From Chitinophagaceae bacterium (GTDB lineage: Bacteria > Bacteroidota > Bacteroidia > Chitinophagales > Chitinophagaceae): a stretch of DNA of 64,000 nucleotides. Of this stretch, positions 24,121 through 32,832 are shown piece by piece (within the stretch, counting starts at the first letter, position 1; every line of letters begins with the position of its first letter). The notes beneath the pieces were generated by a model that made no database searches, was not told the DNA's origin, and saw nothing but the letters and a program-made list of their open reading frames with translations. The translations under genes and the position numbers were made by a program. The DNA lies in contig SAIW01000023.1 in assembly GCA_004028795.1 (NCBI GenBank), positions 1 to 64,000 of the forward strand, given 5' to 3'.

Positions 24121-26481
24121 ATGAATGATTATTTAAGTGGGTTAAATGAAAGGCAATACGAAGCAGTTACGCATATTAACGGGCCTTTAATGATTATTGC
24201 CGGTGCCGGTAGCGGTAAAACTAAAGTGCTTACTACACGTATTGCTCATTTAATGGCAAATGGTGTTGATGCGTTCAATATTCTGGCGTTAACTTTTACG
24301 AATAAGGCTGCTGCAGAAATGAAAGAGCGTATTGAAAAAATGCTTGGCAATAATGAAGCAAGAAATTTATATATCGGCACATTTCATAGTGTGTTTGCGA
24401 GAATACTAAGAGCAGAAGCACAACGCATCGGTTACCCTAACAACTTTACCATTTATGATACGGATGATAGCAGAAACGTTATTAAAACAGTAGTGAATGA
24501 GTTGAACTTAGATGATAAACAGTATAAACCGAGTATAGTTCATAACAGAATTTCTCAGGCAAAGAATGAATTGATTACTCCATTACAATATGAGGAGGCT
24601 TTCGGATATCAGGATACTATTTCAAAGCTTCCAAGAATAAAAGACATTTACATTGCATATTGTAATCGCTGTTTTCAAAATGGAGCGATGGATTTTGATG
24701 ACTTGCTATTGAAAATGCATGAGTTGTTAAGAAGTTATAATGATATTTTAATTAAATATCAGAAAAAATTCCAGTATGTTTTGATTGATGAATATCAGGA
24801 TACTAACCCTGTTCAATATCAAATTACCAAGCTACTCGCAGCCAGAAATGAGAATATTTGTGTTGTTGGAGATGATTCACAGAGTATTTATAGTTTCAGA
24901 GGAGCAACAATTAAAAACATTCTAAAGTTTCAAGAAGATTATGATGATGTAACTGTTGTAAAATTAGAACAAAATTATCGTAGCACTCAAATGATAGTTG
25001 ATGCTGCAAATAAAATTATTTTAAATAATAAAGAACAAATCCAAAAGAAATTATGGACAGAAAATAGTGCGGGGGATAAAATAAAAGTAGTAAGAACTAT
25101 GACCGAAAATGAGGAAGCTAAGTTTGTGGGCGATAGTATACAAGAACAGAAATTAAGGTATCATTTTTCAAACAAAGATTTTGCTATTTTGTACAGAACC
25201 AATGCACAAAGCCGTGCATTTGAAGAGGTTTTAAGACGTCACGGAATTGCTTATAAGATATATGGAGGTGTTAGCTTTTATCAAAGGAAAGAAGTAAAAG
25301 ATTTTTTAGCTTATTTAAGGCTTGTTATGAATACTCGGGATGAAGAAGCATTAAAAAGGATTATTAATTTTCCGGTTAGGGGTATTGGGAAAACCACAAT
25401 CGAACGCTCAATAATTATTGCAAGAGAAAAAAATATACCTGTTTTTGAGGTTATTAAAAATGCGGGTGAATATGGTTTTAAGAACGCAACTTTAAAACAA
25501 CTTCAGGACTTCGTGACATTGATAGAATACTTTAAAGCTATTGAGAAAGAGAAGAATGCATACGAGATAGCATTTCTTATAGGTAAAGAATCGAAATTAG
25601 TAAAAGAATATTTTGATGATAAATCTTCTGAAGGATTAGCAAAATACCAAAACGTAGAAGAGTTATTAAACTCCATAAAAGAGTGGGTTGAAAGCCCTGA
25701 TAATGAAGAAGGTGAAGTGGTAGATAAGAGTTTAGGAGCATTTCTTCAAAAAGTCACACTTCTAACAGATGCAGATAAAGATAAAGAAAACGCTGATGTA
25801 GTAAAGTTAATGACGATACATGCAGCCAAAGGTTTAGAGTTTGCCTGTGTATTTGTTGCTGGTGTTGAAGAAAATATTTTTCCTAATGGGTTTGTGATTA
25901 ATTCACAAGAAGATTTAGAAGAAGAAAGGAGATTATTTTATGTTGCCGTAACACGTGCCAAACAACGATTGTGGTTAAGCTATGCCAATGCCCGTTATCG
26001 TTTTGGTGATTTGGTGCAAAATGCACCGAGCAGATTTTTAGATGAAATGCCTGAAGAGTATTTAGATAAATCTTATGCAGGCGGTGGTGCAAGAAATCAA
26101 AGCTTTAGTAATATGGGCAGTGCATTTGAAAGAATGAACAGAGGCTTTGGTTATAATAATGATTATAATGATGTGCAACAGGCAGAGAAAAGATATGGAT
26201 CAACACCAAAGCAATCGTCATCAGCATCTAATAAAACACCAGGCTATATAACACCACCCGCACGAACACAGGTTAAAGAACATATACCTTCAGATAATTT
26301 TGTTGCAAGCGATACAAGTAATTTACAGGAAGGACAAAAAGTAGAACATCAAAAATTCGGTTATGGCATTGTTACTAAAACAGAAGGGTCTGCACATAAC
26401 CCTGTTGCGACGGTAAAATTTGAATTAAACGGAGAGAAAAAAATTATGCTGAATTATGCAAAGCTGAGAATAGTAGAGTAA
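24121..26481 (+). CDS. UvrD/PcrA-type DNA helicase
   Basis: ATP-dependent 3'-5' SF1 helicase in DNA repair and replication restart. 786 residues. Walker A GAGSGKT near 28, motif Ib TFHSVFARIL, Walker B VLIDEYQDTN, motif III VVGDDSQSIYSFRGA, QNYRST, motif V KLMTIHAAKGLEF and motif VI YVAVTRAK. The C-terminal end (about 725-786: VEHQKFGYGIVTKTEG) is the Tudor-like tail typical of PcrA/UvrD. The start ATG lies right after a TAACTTG promoter-like element, so a very short leader is likely. A terminator follows at 26522-26545. Confidence 0.95.
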   Translation: MNDYLSGLNERQYEAVTHINGPLMIIAGAGSGKTKVLTTRIAHLMANGVDAFNILALTFTNKAAAEMKERIEKMLGNNEARNLYIGTFHSVFARILRAEAQRIGYPNNFTIYDTDDSRNVIKTVVNELNLDDKQYKPSIVHNRISQAKNELITPLQYEEAFGYQDTISKLPRIKDIYIAYCNRCFQNGAMDFDDLLLKMHELLRSYNDILIKYQKKFQYVLIDEYQDTNPVQYQITKLLAARNENICVVGDDSQSIYSFRGATIKNILKFQEDYDDVTVVKLEQNYRSTQMIVDAANKIILNNKEQIQKKLWTENSAGDKIKVVRTMTENEEAKFVGDSIQEQKLRYHFSNKDFAILYRTNAQSRAFEEVLRRHGIAYKIYGGVSFYQRKEVKDFLAYLRLVMNTRDEEALKRIINFPVRGIGKTTIERSIIIAREKNIPVFEVIKNAGEYGFKNATLKQLQDFVTLIEYFKAIEKEKNAYEIAFLIGKESKLVKEYFDDKSSEGLAKYQNVEELLNSIKEWVESPDNEEGEVVDKSLGAFLQKVTLLTDADKDKENADVVKLMTIHAAKGLEFACVFVAGVEENIFPNGFVINSQEDLEEERRLFYVAVTRAKQRLWLSYANARYRFGDLVQNAPSRFLDEMPEEYLDKSYAGGGARNQSFSNMGSAFERMNRGFGYNNDYNDVQQAEKRYGSTPKQSSSASNKTPGYITPPARTQVKEHIPSDNFVASDTSNLQEGQKVEHQKFGYGIVTKTEGSAHNPVATVKFELNGEKKIMLNYAKLRIVE

Positions 26482-26521
26482 TAAGAAATCCAAGATTTTA
26501 TTTCTTACGTAATTAAAATTT

Positions 26522-26545
26522 AGCCCTGTTTTCAGGGCTTTTTTT
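26522..26545 (+). terminator. Rho-independent terminator after the UvrD-type helicase
   Basis: Arms AGCCCTG and CAGGGCT around TTTT, followed by a run of T residues. It lies 40 bases after the helicase stop. Confidence 0.9.
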
Positions 26546-26573
26546 GATAAATACAAAGTCTTGTAAAAAATTT

Positions 26574-26589
26574 TTGGCACAGTACTTGA
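26574..26589 (+). promoter_or_regulatory. sigma-54-like promoter
   Basis: TTGGCAC, a 5-base spacer AGTAC, then TTGA. This matches the -24/-12 pattern TTGGCAC-N5-TTGC at every conserved base except the last. It lies 45 bases before the ATG at 26635. No rpoN gene or enhancer-binding regulator is in this window. The class of sigma factor is inferred from pattern alone. Confidence 0.5.
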
Positions 26590-26634
26590 AAATTGTTGAT
26601 AGAAAATGATTTTAAAAATTTTAAATCAACAATT

Positions 26635-27468
26635 ATGAAAAAGATTATTAAAACAACAACATTATTATTCGGTGCTTTATCTATGTATAGTGCAAACGCA
26701 CAATTAAATGTAGGTGGAGCAATAAAAAGTTCAACATCTGCAACAGTAAACGCAAGCAAAGCAGCAAGTACTGTTTCTAATGTGGTAAACAAAACTACTA
26801 CTGCAACTTCTTCAGCAGTAAAAGCAACAACAAATGCAGCGAGTGCAGCTACTAAAGCAAGTGTAAATGCTGCTGATAAAGCAACTAACAACACCACTAT
26901 TTCAACTTCTGCAACAGCAGATGCAAGCAATGCAGCAACTGCTGAAACAGATAAAAAGAAAATTAGTGGAGAAAGCTCTACATCAGCAAATACAGATGCA
27001 TCTGTAACTGTTCCGGGTAAAGAAATTAAAGATGCTGCTAAAAGCGAAGTAAGAGAAACTAAAGAAGATGCAATGGAAGCAAAAGCAGCTGCTAAAGCCA
27101 AAGCTGTTGAAACAAAAGAAAAGGCAAAACACACCGGTAGAGATATACATGCAGCTACAAATGCCAATGCACATGCAGTTGTTGATGCCAATGCTAATTC
27201 AGCCGTACAAAAAGGTTCTGCTATGTTAAACGGCAATGCTTCTTCAGATATTTCTGCAAACGGAAGTGTAAAAACCAATGCAGGTAAAGTTGTTAAGACT
27301 GAAGCTAGAAACGATGCTGCTTCTACTGAACAAACAGCAAAGCAAACTAAAGCAGCAGTTAAAGCAAAAGCAAACAGTACAAAAAATAAAATTAACTCAG
27401 CAAAGCCTTCTGTTAATGGTAGTGCTGATGTTGAAAGTAGCTCTTCTTTAAAAGCAGGTAAACAATAA
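26635..27468 (+). CDS. secreted Ala/Lys/Thr/Ser-rich repetitive protein (LEA-like)
   Basis: 277 residues. Signal peptide ending SANAQ (about residue 21). The remainder is almost free of aromatic residues and cysteine, built from Ala, Lys, Thr, Ser, Asn with charged amphipathic helical runs such as ETKEDAMEAKAAAKAKAVET, plus Ser/Thr/Asn-rich stretches such as NKTTTATSSAVKATT. It recalls group 3 LEA-like or stress-associated envelope proteins, but the resemblance is compositional only. A sigma-54-like element precedes it and a terminator follows at 27484. No recognised domain. The open frame on the opposite strand is an artefact of composition. Confidence 0.65.
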   Translation: MKKIIKTTTLLFGALSMYSANAQLNVGGAIKSSTSATVNASKAASTVSNVVNKTTTATSSAVKATTNAASAATKASVNAADKATNNTTISTSATADASNAATAETDKKKISGESSTSANTDASVTVPGKEIKDAAKSEVRETKEDAMEAKAAAKAKAVETKEKAKHTGRDIHAATNANAHAVVDANANSAVQKGSAMLNGNASSDISANGSVKTNAGKVVKTEARNDAASTEQTAKQTKAAVKAKANSTKNKINSAKPSVNGSADVESSSSLKAGKQ

Positions 27469-27483
27469 CAATCACAAGGATTA

Positions 27484-27511
27484 GCCTCTGCAATATTGCA
27501 GAGGCCTTTAT
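27484..27511 (+). terminator. Rho-independent terminator after the repetitive protein gene
   Basis: A near-perfect 22-base palindrome (arms GCCTCTGCAAT and ATTGCAGAGGC) followed by CTTTATT. It is 16 bases past the stop. Confidence 0.85.
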
Positions 27512-27535
27512 TCAACCTAATAAAAATCCTTCAGC

Positions 27536-28345
27536 ATGAAATCTCTAAAAATTATATACGTTGGTTTGTTGCTGATTATTCTTTTCCCATTTATTGCTTC
27601 AGCACAAGACAGTACCAAAAGTGAGTTTTCTGCATCAGTAAACTATCAATCTAAACTGCATTATTTTGGAAGAACAGATAGTTTGCAAAGCAGCGGATTA
27701 TTCCCTTCAATCGGGTATCAATTTAAATTCGGATTATATGCACAAGGTAATTTTATTTTTATCCAGAATCCTGCAATACCGTTAAGTTATACCGGTACAA
27801 CTGTTGAAGGTGGTTTCAGGTTTAAGCAAACAAAACATTTTAACGGTAATATATTTTACACACAGTTTTTGTATAAAGATAAAACCAGTTTAGTGCAATC
27901 CGCATTACATAGTCAAACAGGCATTAACCTGGCTTACACCAATAATATTTTGAATTTGAATGGTGGTGCAGATTTGAAGTTTAGTGATAAAACAGATATA
28001 GGTATTACCGCCGGTGTTGACCATCTTTTTATTATTAAAGTGCCAGATAAAAAAATGGCATTTGCCTTTGATCCTTCAGCTTATGCTTATATGGGGACAC
28101 AAAATTTTTCTAATACTTACATACAGAATAAAAATGTATTAGGCGTTCCGGTAACACAACAATACACAACAACAGTTACACAGTTTAATGTATTAAGTTA
28201 TGAAGTATCAATGCCTGTTGTTTTTGTTGCAGGAAAATTTAATGCAAGCGTTATACCCTCTTATGTAATGCCACAAAACTTAATTAGCGGAGAAAGAGGA
28301 AGCGAAATGTTTTATGTTGCCTTAAGTATTGGTATTAAACTATAA
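27536..28345 (+). CDS. predicted outer-membrane beta-barrel protein, unknown function
   Basis: 269 residues with a signal peptide ending ASAQ (about residue 23). The rest alternates hydrophobic and polar residues with Gly and aromatic residues at strand ends (e.g. YQSKLHYFGR, GYQFKFGLYAQGNFIF, LSIGIKL), and it ends in a Leu-containing strand, consistent with a small beta-barrel. No named family is evident. It follows the repetitive protein gene but is separated by the terminator at 27484, so need not be co-regulated. A terminator follows at 28382. Confidence 0.65.
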   Translation: MKSLKIIYVGLLLIILFPFIASAQDSTKSEFSASVNYQSKLHYFGRTDSLQSSGLFPSIGYQFKFGLYAQGNFIFIQNPAIPLSYTGTTVEGGFRFKQTKHFNGNIFYTQFLYKDKTSLVQSALHSQTGINLAYTNNILNLNGGADLKFSDKTDIGITAGVDHLFIIKVPDKKMAFAFDPSAYAYMGTQNFSNTYIQNKNVLGVPVTQQYTTTVTQFNVLSYEVSMPVVFVAGKFNASVIPSYVMPQNLISGERGSEMFYVALSIGIKL

Positions 28346-28381
28346 CAACATTTACTCTACATATATGCTCATTTATTTTCG

Positions 28382-28411
28382 AGCTATGCTTTATTGAGGC
28401 ATAGCTTTTTT
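28382..28411 (+). terminator. Rho-independent terminator after the beta-barrel gene
   Basis: Arms AGCTATGC and GCATAGCT with a 9-base loop, followed by TTTTTAT. Separates it from the convergent methyltransferase. Confidence 0.8.
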
Positions 28412-28412
28412 A

Positions 28413-29024
28413 TTAGAGAATAAAAATACTGATACTTGTTTGTTGAATATTTTTTGCAAATTGTTGCTTAATAAAAGGAGATAACTTTTCAATAAAAGGC
28501 TTCGCTGTTATCCGTTGCGGTGTTGCCAATATGATAGTTTTATTTTGATGAATTATTTTTTGAAAGCAATTAAAAAGTGAGTTGAAATTTTCAGGATGAT
28601 AATTTACATCACTCATCAGAATAATATCTTCTTCAATCTCAGCATCACCAAAAAAATTCCAGTCAATCAGTTGGGTTGAAATATTAGTGAATTGATTTTG
28701 TTGAATAGAAAGATTGATATATTGCAAAGCTTCTTCAGCATAATCTGAACAAACAATATGCTTCGCAAATTTTGATGCAACCAATGATGCTAAACCTAAG
28801 CCGGCAGCCAATTCTACAACAGATTTGTTTTTAAAAACAGCTTCATGCTCACAAATAAATTCACTCAATGCAACAGAAGCTTCCCACACTTTAGCCCAAT
28901 AAGGAAATGGTTGATTTGTATTTTGTTGAAATCGATTTTTTAATTCATTGTTATCCGGTACAACTAACTCAACTTTTTGTTCACCAAATAAAAATGTTTC
29001 AATACTATAAGGCAATAGCTGCAT
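28413..29024 (-). CDS. class I SAM-dependent methyltransferase (METTL21/lysine-type)
   Basis: 203 residues, cytosolic. The SAM-binding motif I is VVELAAGLGLASLVA (about residues 67-81), with acidic CSDYAEE near 95 and a possible motif post-II LMSDVNYHPE near 135. The N-terminal WAKVWEASVALSEFI is the WxxxWxxxxxLxxxI-like element of the family 16 methyltransferases, known in eukaryotes as protein lysine methyltransferases. In bacteria the substrate is unknown. Divergent from uvrB, with about 85 bases between the starts. Confidence 0.8.
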   Translation of the reverse strand: MQLLPYSIETFLFGEQKVELVVPDNNELKNRFQQNTNQPFPYWAKVWEASVALSEFICEHEAVFKNKSVVELAAGLGLASLVASKFAKHIVCSDYAEEALQYINLSIQQNQFTNISTQLIDWNFFGDAEIEEDIILMSDVNYHPENFNSLFNCFQKIIHQNKTIILATPQRITAKPFIEKLSPFIKQQFAKNIQQTSISIFIL

Positions 29025-29109
29025 TTTGTAAAACTCGTGATTATTGTAAAGATGATGGAATAAGATTTGAATAAACTAAGCTAATTTGCATTGCTTCAAT
29101 CTATATACC

Positions 29110-31146
29110 ATGCCGTTTAAATTGCAATCGAATTATCAACCCAGTGGAGATCAACCCTCTGCTATTAAACAATTGGTTGAAGGCATCAATTACGGCGAGC
29201 AGTTTCAAACACTGTTAGGTGTTACCGGCAGCGGTAAAACTTTTACAATGGCTAATGTTATTGCACAAACACAAAGGCCCACTTTGGTTTTAACACATAA
29301 TAAAACATTGGTGGCACAATTGTATGGTGAGTTTAAACAATTTTTTCCTGATAATGCAGTGGGTTATTTTGTGAGTTATTATGATTACTACCAACCCGAA
29401 GCATACTTACCGGTAAGCGATGTATATATCGAAAAAGATTTAAGTATTAATGAAGAGTTAGATAAACTTCGTTTACAGGCAACAAGCGAATTACTCAGTG
29501 GCAGAAGAGATATTATTGTGGTTGCAAGTGTTAGTTGTATTTATGGTATGGGCAACCCTACCGAATTTGAAAACGGTATTATTCGTATACAAAAAAATCA
29601 GGTTATATCAAGGCAGGGCTTTTTGCATAAGTTGGTTAATTCATTATACAATCGCTCTCAGGGAGATTTTGGCAGAGGCACATTCAGAGTAAAAGGAGAT
29701 ACGGTAGATATTAACTTACCGTATGTTGATTACGGTTATCGTATTACTTTCTTTGGAGATGAAATTGAAGAAATAGAAAGCATAGAAAAAGCAACAGCTA
29801 AAAGAATTTCAACTTTAGACAATGCAGCCATTTTTCCTGCCAACTTATATCTTGCCCCAAAGGATATGATGCAACAGGTAATGAACGAAATACAGGATGA
29901 AATGATGGCACAGGTTGAATACTTTAAAGCATCGGGAAAATTTATAGAGGCACAACGTATTAAAGAACGTGTGGAGTATGATTTGGAAATGATTCGTGAA
30001 TTGGGTTATTGCAACGGTATTGAAAACTATTCCAGATTTTTTGACAGAAGAATGCCCGGTACAAGACCATTTTGTTTATTAGATTATTTTCCGAAAGATT
30101 TTTTATGTGTGATAGATGAAAGCCATCAAACCATTCCGCAGGTGGCAGGCATGTATGGTGGCGACAGAAGCAGAAAACTAATTTTAGTTGATTATGGTTT
30201 TCGTTTGCCTTCAGCTTTAGATAACAGGCCTTTAAATTTTCATGAGTTTGAAAGTATGATTGGTCAAACTGTTTTTGTTAGTGCAACGCCCGGAGATTAT
30301 GAATTAGAAAAAACAGGGGGTGTGGTAGTTGAACAGGTGGTAAGACCAACAGGTTTATTAGAACCACCCATAGAGATTAGACCAAGTGTAAATCAAATAG
30401 ACGATTTGTTAGATGAAATTGATAAACGTGTTAAGAAAGGCGATAGGGTGTTGGTTACTACCTTAACCAAACGTATGGCAGAAGAAATGGATAAGTACCT
30501 GCAACGCATCAACATAAAATCAAAATACATTCATAGTGATGTTGATGCATTGGAACGTGTTGAAATACTTCGCCAGCTTAGGTTAGGTGAGATTGATGTG
30601 TTGGTGGGTGTGAATTTACTGCGTGAAGGATTAGACTTACCCGAAGTTAGTTTGGTGGCTATTTTAGATGCAGATAAAGAAGGTTTTTTACGTAATGAAA
30701 GAAGCTTAACACAAACTGCCGGAAGAGCAGCTCGTAATGTAGATGGCCTGGTAATTTTTTATGCAGATAAAATTACCGAGAGCATGCAACGCACTATTGA
30801 TGAAACCAACAGAAGAAGAGAAAAACAAGTAGCATATAACCTTCAATATAACATTACACCTAAAACGGTTAAGAAAAGTATTGAACAGATAATGAAACAA
30901 ACATCTGTTTTAGATATTAAAGGTTTTGATGATAAAAAACCTTATGCTATACAAAGTGATGATGGTATTGTAAACAAAGCAGCAGAAGAACAAGAGGTTT
31001 ATAAAACCATTCCGCAGATGGAAAAAGCCATTAACCAAACAAAAAAGAAAATGGAAAAAGCAGCAAGGGATATGGATTTTATTGAAGCTGCCAAATTGAG
31101 AGATGAAATGTTTGCCCTGCAAAAGGAATTAGATGGTATGAAATAA
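29110..31146 (+). CDS. uvrB: excinuclease ABC subunit B (UvrB)
   Basis: Damage-verification helicase-like component of UvrABC nucleotide excision repair. 678 residues from MPFKLQSNYQPSGDQP. Walker A GVTGSGKT (37-44), beta-hairpin YYDYYQPEAYLP near 90, Walker B VIDESHQTIPQ near 337, TAGRAARN motif VI, and the C-terminal UVR domain (QMEKAINQTKKKMEKAARDM) that binds UvrC. The start is the second in-frame ATG, which gives the usual N terminus; the upstream one would add eight unrelated residues. Other uvr genes are not in this window, apart from a UvrD-type helicase 2.6 kb upstream. Confidence 0.97.
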   Translation: MPFKLQSNYQPSGDQPSAIKQLVEGINYGEQFQTLLGVTGSGKTFTMANVIAQTQRPTLVLTHNKTLVAQLYGEFKQFFPDNAVGYFVSYYDYYQPEAYLPVSDVYIEKDLSINEELDKLRLQATSELLSGRRDIIVVASVSCIYGMGNPTEFENGIIRIQKNQVISRQGFLHKLVNSLYNRSQGDFGRGTFRVKGDTVDINLPYVDYGYRITFFGDEIEEIESIEKATAKRISTLDNAAIFPANLYLAPKDMMQQVMNEIQDEMMAQVEYFKASGKFIEAQRIKERVEYDLEMIRELGYCNGIENYSRFFDRRMPGTRPFCLLDYFPKDFLCVIDESHQTIPQVAGMYGGDRSRKLILVDYGFRLPSALDNRPLNFHEFESMIGQTVFVSATPGDYELEKTGGVVVEQVVRPTGLLEPPIEIRPSVNQIDDLLDEIDKRVKKGDRVLVTTLTKRMAEEMDKYLQRINIKSKYIHSDVDALERVEILRQLRLGEIDVLVGVNLLREGLDLPEVSLVAILDADKEGFLRNERSLTQTAGRAARNVDGLVIFYADKITESMQRTIDETNRRREKQVAYNLQYNITPKTVKKSIEQIMKQTSVLDIKGFDDKKPYAIQSDDGIVNKAAEEQEVYKTIPQMEKAINQTKKKMEKAARDMDFIEAAKLRDEMFALQKELDGMK

Positions 31147-31167
31147 AAATCGATTTTATTTCAGCAG

Positions 31168-31276
31168 TTATTTTGACAAACTCACCGCAATTTCACTTGC
31201 TGCTTTTGCATTGTTTTTTGTTAAAGTAATATTGGCTTCTAAAAGCAGCACCGATACAAATAACAGGTTTGTTCAT
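31168..31276 (-). pseudogene. deletion scar of pseudouridine catabolism genes (PsuK start joined to PsuG end)
   Basis: On the minus strand an ATG at 31276 opens MNKPVICIGAA, which matches the start of PfkB-type pseudouridine kinases (PsuK). A frame change then gives LLEANITLTKNNAKAASEIAVSLSK ending in TAA at 31168, which resembles the C-terminal tail of pseudouridine-5'-phosphate glycosidase (PsuG). The simplest reading is an internal deletion that removed about 2 kb of a psuK-psuG pair. Identification rests on about 11 and 25 residues, so is tentative. The gap 31147-31342 holds nothing else I can see. Confidence 0.45.
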
Positions 31277-31342
31277 GTAGGCAAAAGTAAAAGCTATAAA
31301 GCAGAATGAATAATTGTATAAATTTGAACAAATGAAAATGGT

Positions 31343-31762
31343 ATGGGATTAGTTTATGCAGATATTGAATTGATTAATGCCGGAGATTTAGAAATGGCGA
31401 GAAGAAATCAATTGGCTGAAGACGAAGTAAAGCGTATGCATGTAAATATGCTTGTTGATTCCGGAGCATTTATGATGGCCATTAATGAAAGCATTCAATC
31501 GCAATTACAACTTCCTTTCAAACAAAAACGAAAAGCTCAGTTGGCAGATGGTTCTGTAGTAGAATATGATGTTGTAGGTCCTATAGAAGTGAAGTTTAAA
31601 AACAGGCAGGCAACCTGTAATGCTTTTGTTTTAAAAGGTGATGCAGAGCCTTTATTAGGTGCCATACCTATGGAAGAAATGGATGTTTTAATTCATCCTA
31701 CAAGACAGGAGTTGGTGGTAAATCCGGAACACCCGTATTATGCCGTACTGAAAATGAAGTAA
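31343..31762 (+). CDS. clan AA (retropepsin-like) aspartic protease
   Basis: 139 residues with no signal peptide. The catalytic motif LVDSGA is at about residues 36-41 in a frame typical of single-domain aspartic proteases, and ends with PLLGAIPMEEMDVLIHPTRQELVVNP, the second conserved element of the AF_0612-type family in clan AA. Such proteins would need to dimerise like retroviral proteases. Their substrates in bacteria are unknown. It follows uvrB and the PsuK/PsuG remnant and is convergent with the zinc-ribbon gene (2 bases between the stops). Confidence 0.85.
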   Translation: MGLVYADIELINAGDLEMARRNQLAEDEVKRMHVNMLVDSGAFMMAINESIQSQLQLPFKQKRKAQLADGSVVEYDVVGPIEVKFKNRQATCNAFVLKGDAEPLLGAIPMEEMDVLIHPTRQELVVNPEHPYYAVLKMK

Positions 31763-31764
31763 CC

Positions 31765-32142
31765 TTATTCTTCTTTTCTTTTTACAATCATATACCAATT
31801 ACTTTCTAATTGGCGGTAGCCATAATCGAAACAGAAATAATATACTTCTCCGTTTTTGTTGGTATAAGTATGAGTATGATATTTAAAAATAAAACCTTCC
31901 TGCACTAATTTTTCATGTGTGCAGTTTACGGTTTGTTTTGGCGGAGTAAGCAGGTTTTCTAAAATTCTTCTGTTCTTAAGTAATGTATTGCTGATGTTGC
32001 GAACATAACTGCTGTGATTGCTTTTACTTTTCTGAAGATTATTATAATTGTTACGGCAATAATCATCGCAGAACTTTTTATCTACCCGGCCTTTTAACGG
32101 CTTGTTACAGTTTAAACAGGTTTTGGTATCGGTAGCCGACAT
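31765..32142 (-). CDS. small zinc-ribbon protein of unknown function
   Basis: About 125 residues from MSATDTKTC. The N-terminal zinc ribbon is CLNCNKPLKGRVDKKFCDDYC, giving two CxxC/CxxxC pairs, typical of a Bacteroidota hypothetical family. The rest is helical followed by a small beta segment (KYHTHTYTNKNGEVYYFCFDYGYR). The start at 32142 is preferred over 32172 because the extra ten residues are not conserved-looking. No function is known. Divergent from ssb with about 210 bases between the starts; that gap (32143-32352) has only a weak TTTAC/GTAAA hairpin. Confidence 0.7.
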   Translation of the reverse strand: MSATDTKTCLNCNKPLKGRVDKKFCDDYCRNNYNNLQKSKSNHSSYVRNISNTLLKNRRILENLLTPPKQTVNCTHEKLVQEGFIFKYHTHTYTNKNGEVYYFCFDYGYRQLESNWYMIVKRKEE

Positions 32143-32352
32143 ATTCTTCCATTTTAAAAAATTAAGATACAAAATTTATTCGTGTGCAAACGCTTTTACC
32201 CGTTTATTATCGGGAGTAAATGCTTAAAATACGAATAAGGCTTTTATGCCATATCATCTTTGCCTTGTCAATCTCAGGAATGGTACCGCTTAAGATTGAT
32301 TGAAATAAATTAATAACCGTTCTGTATGTATCAGCACACAAACTTTACAACT

Positions 32353-32697
32353 ATGTACGCTTTAAAAAACAAAGTACAGTTAATTGGTAACTTAGGTAAT
32401 GCACCCGAAATAAAAAAATTAGATGGCGGTAAAAAAATGGCACGTTTTAGTGTAGCCACCAACGAAACTTACCGCAATGCCAAAGGAGAAAAAATAGTAG
32501 AAACACAATGGCATAATTTAATTGCCTGGGGTAAAGTAGCCGATATAGCTGAAAAATATTTACAAAAAGGAAGTGAAGTTGCCATTGAAGGCAAGTTGAT
32601 TAACAAAAGCTACAACGATAAGCAAGGCAATAAAAAATACATAACAGAAGTACAGGTAAATGAATTGCTTTTATTAGGAAAAGAAAATAAAGCTTGA
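32353..32697 (+). CDS. ssb: single-stranded DNA-binding protein lacking the acidic C-terminal tail
   Basis: 114 residues, with the OB-fold start MYALKNKVQLIGNLGNAP, then ARFSVATNETYRNAKGEK, TQWHNLIAWGKVADIAEKYLQKGS and NKKYITEVQVNELLLL. Full bacterial SSB proteins are longer and end in an acidic tip that recruits partner proteins; this one ends ...LLLGKENKA directly after the OB fold. It may be a second, DNA-only SSB. The start at MYALKN was chosen over an ATG nine codons upstream. It is followed by a hairpin at 32713-32756 and then a 213-base gap without genes. Confidence 0.9.
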   Translation: MYALKNKVQLIGNLGNAPEIKKLDGGKKMARFSVATNETYRNAKGEKIVETQWHNLIAWGKVADIAEKYLQKGSEVAIEGKLINKSYNDKQGNKKYITEVQVNELLLLGKENKA

Positions 32698-32712
32698 TTG
32701 GGGGTGTATCAT

Positions 32713-32756
32713 AAGATGCAACGGATAACCGAAAGGCTTGAAGTTGTATCTTTTAG
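32713..32756 (+). terminator. probable terminator after ssb
   Basis: Arms AAGATGCAAC and GTTGTATCTT (10 pairs with one G-U), then TTTAGTTTT. The loop is about 20 bases, so termination is plausible rather than certain. Confidence 0.5.
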
Positions 32757-32832
32757 TTTTAAGAAGTTTGAATACAGATTGAAAGGATGTTGATGAATAT
32801 TTTGTAATTGAACTGTATTAATACTCATTTAA

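Noticed and set aside
26532-27515. 327-residue frame on the minus strand opposite the repetitive protein gene
   Set aside because: It mirrors the low-complexity composition of the plus-strand gene (a run of Ala, Phe, Leu, Cys) and has no coherent domain.
32173-32352. hairpin between the zinc-ribbon gene and ssb
   Set aside because: TTTAC/GTAAA arms with a bulge and no T-run; too weak to call a regulatory element.
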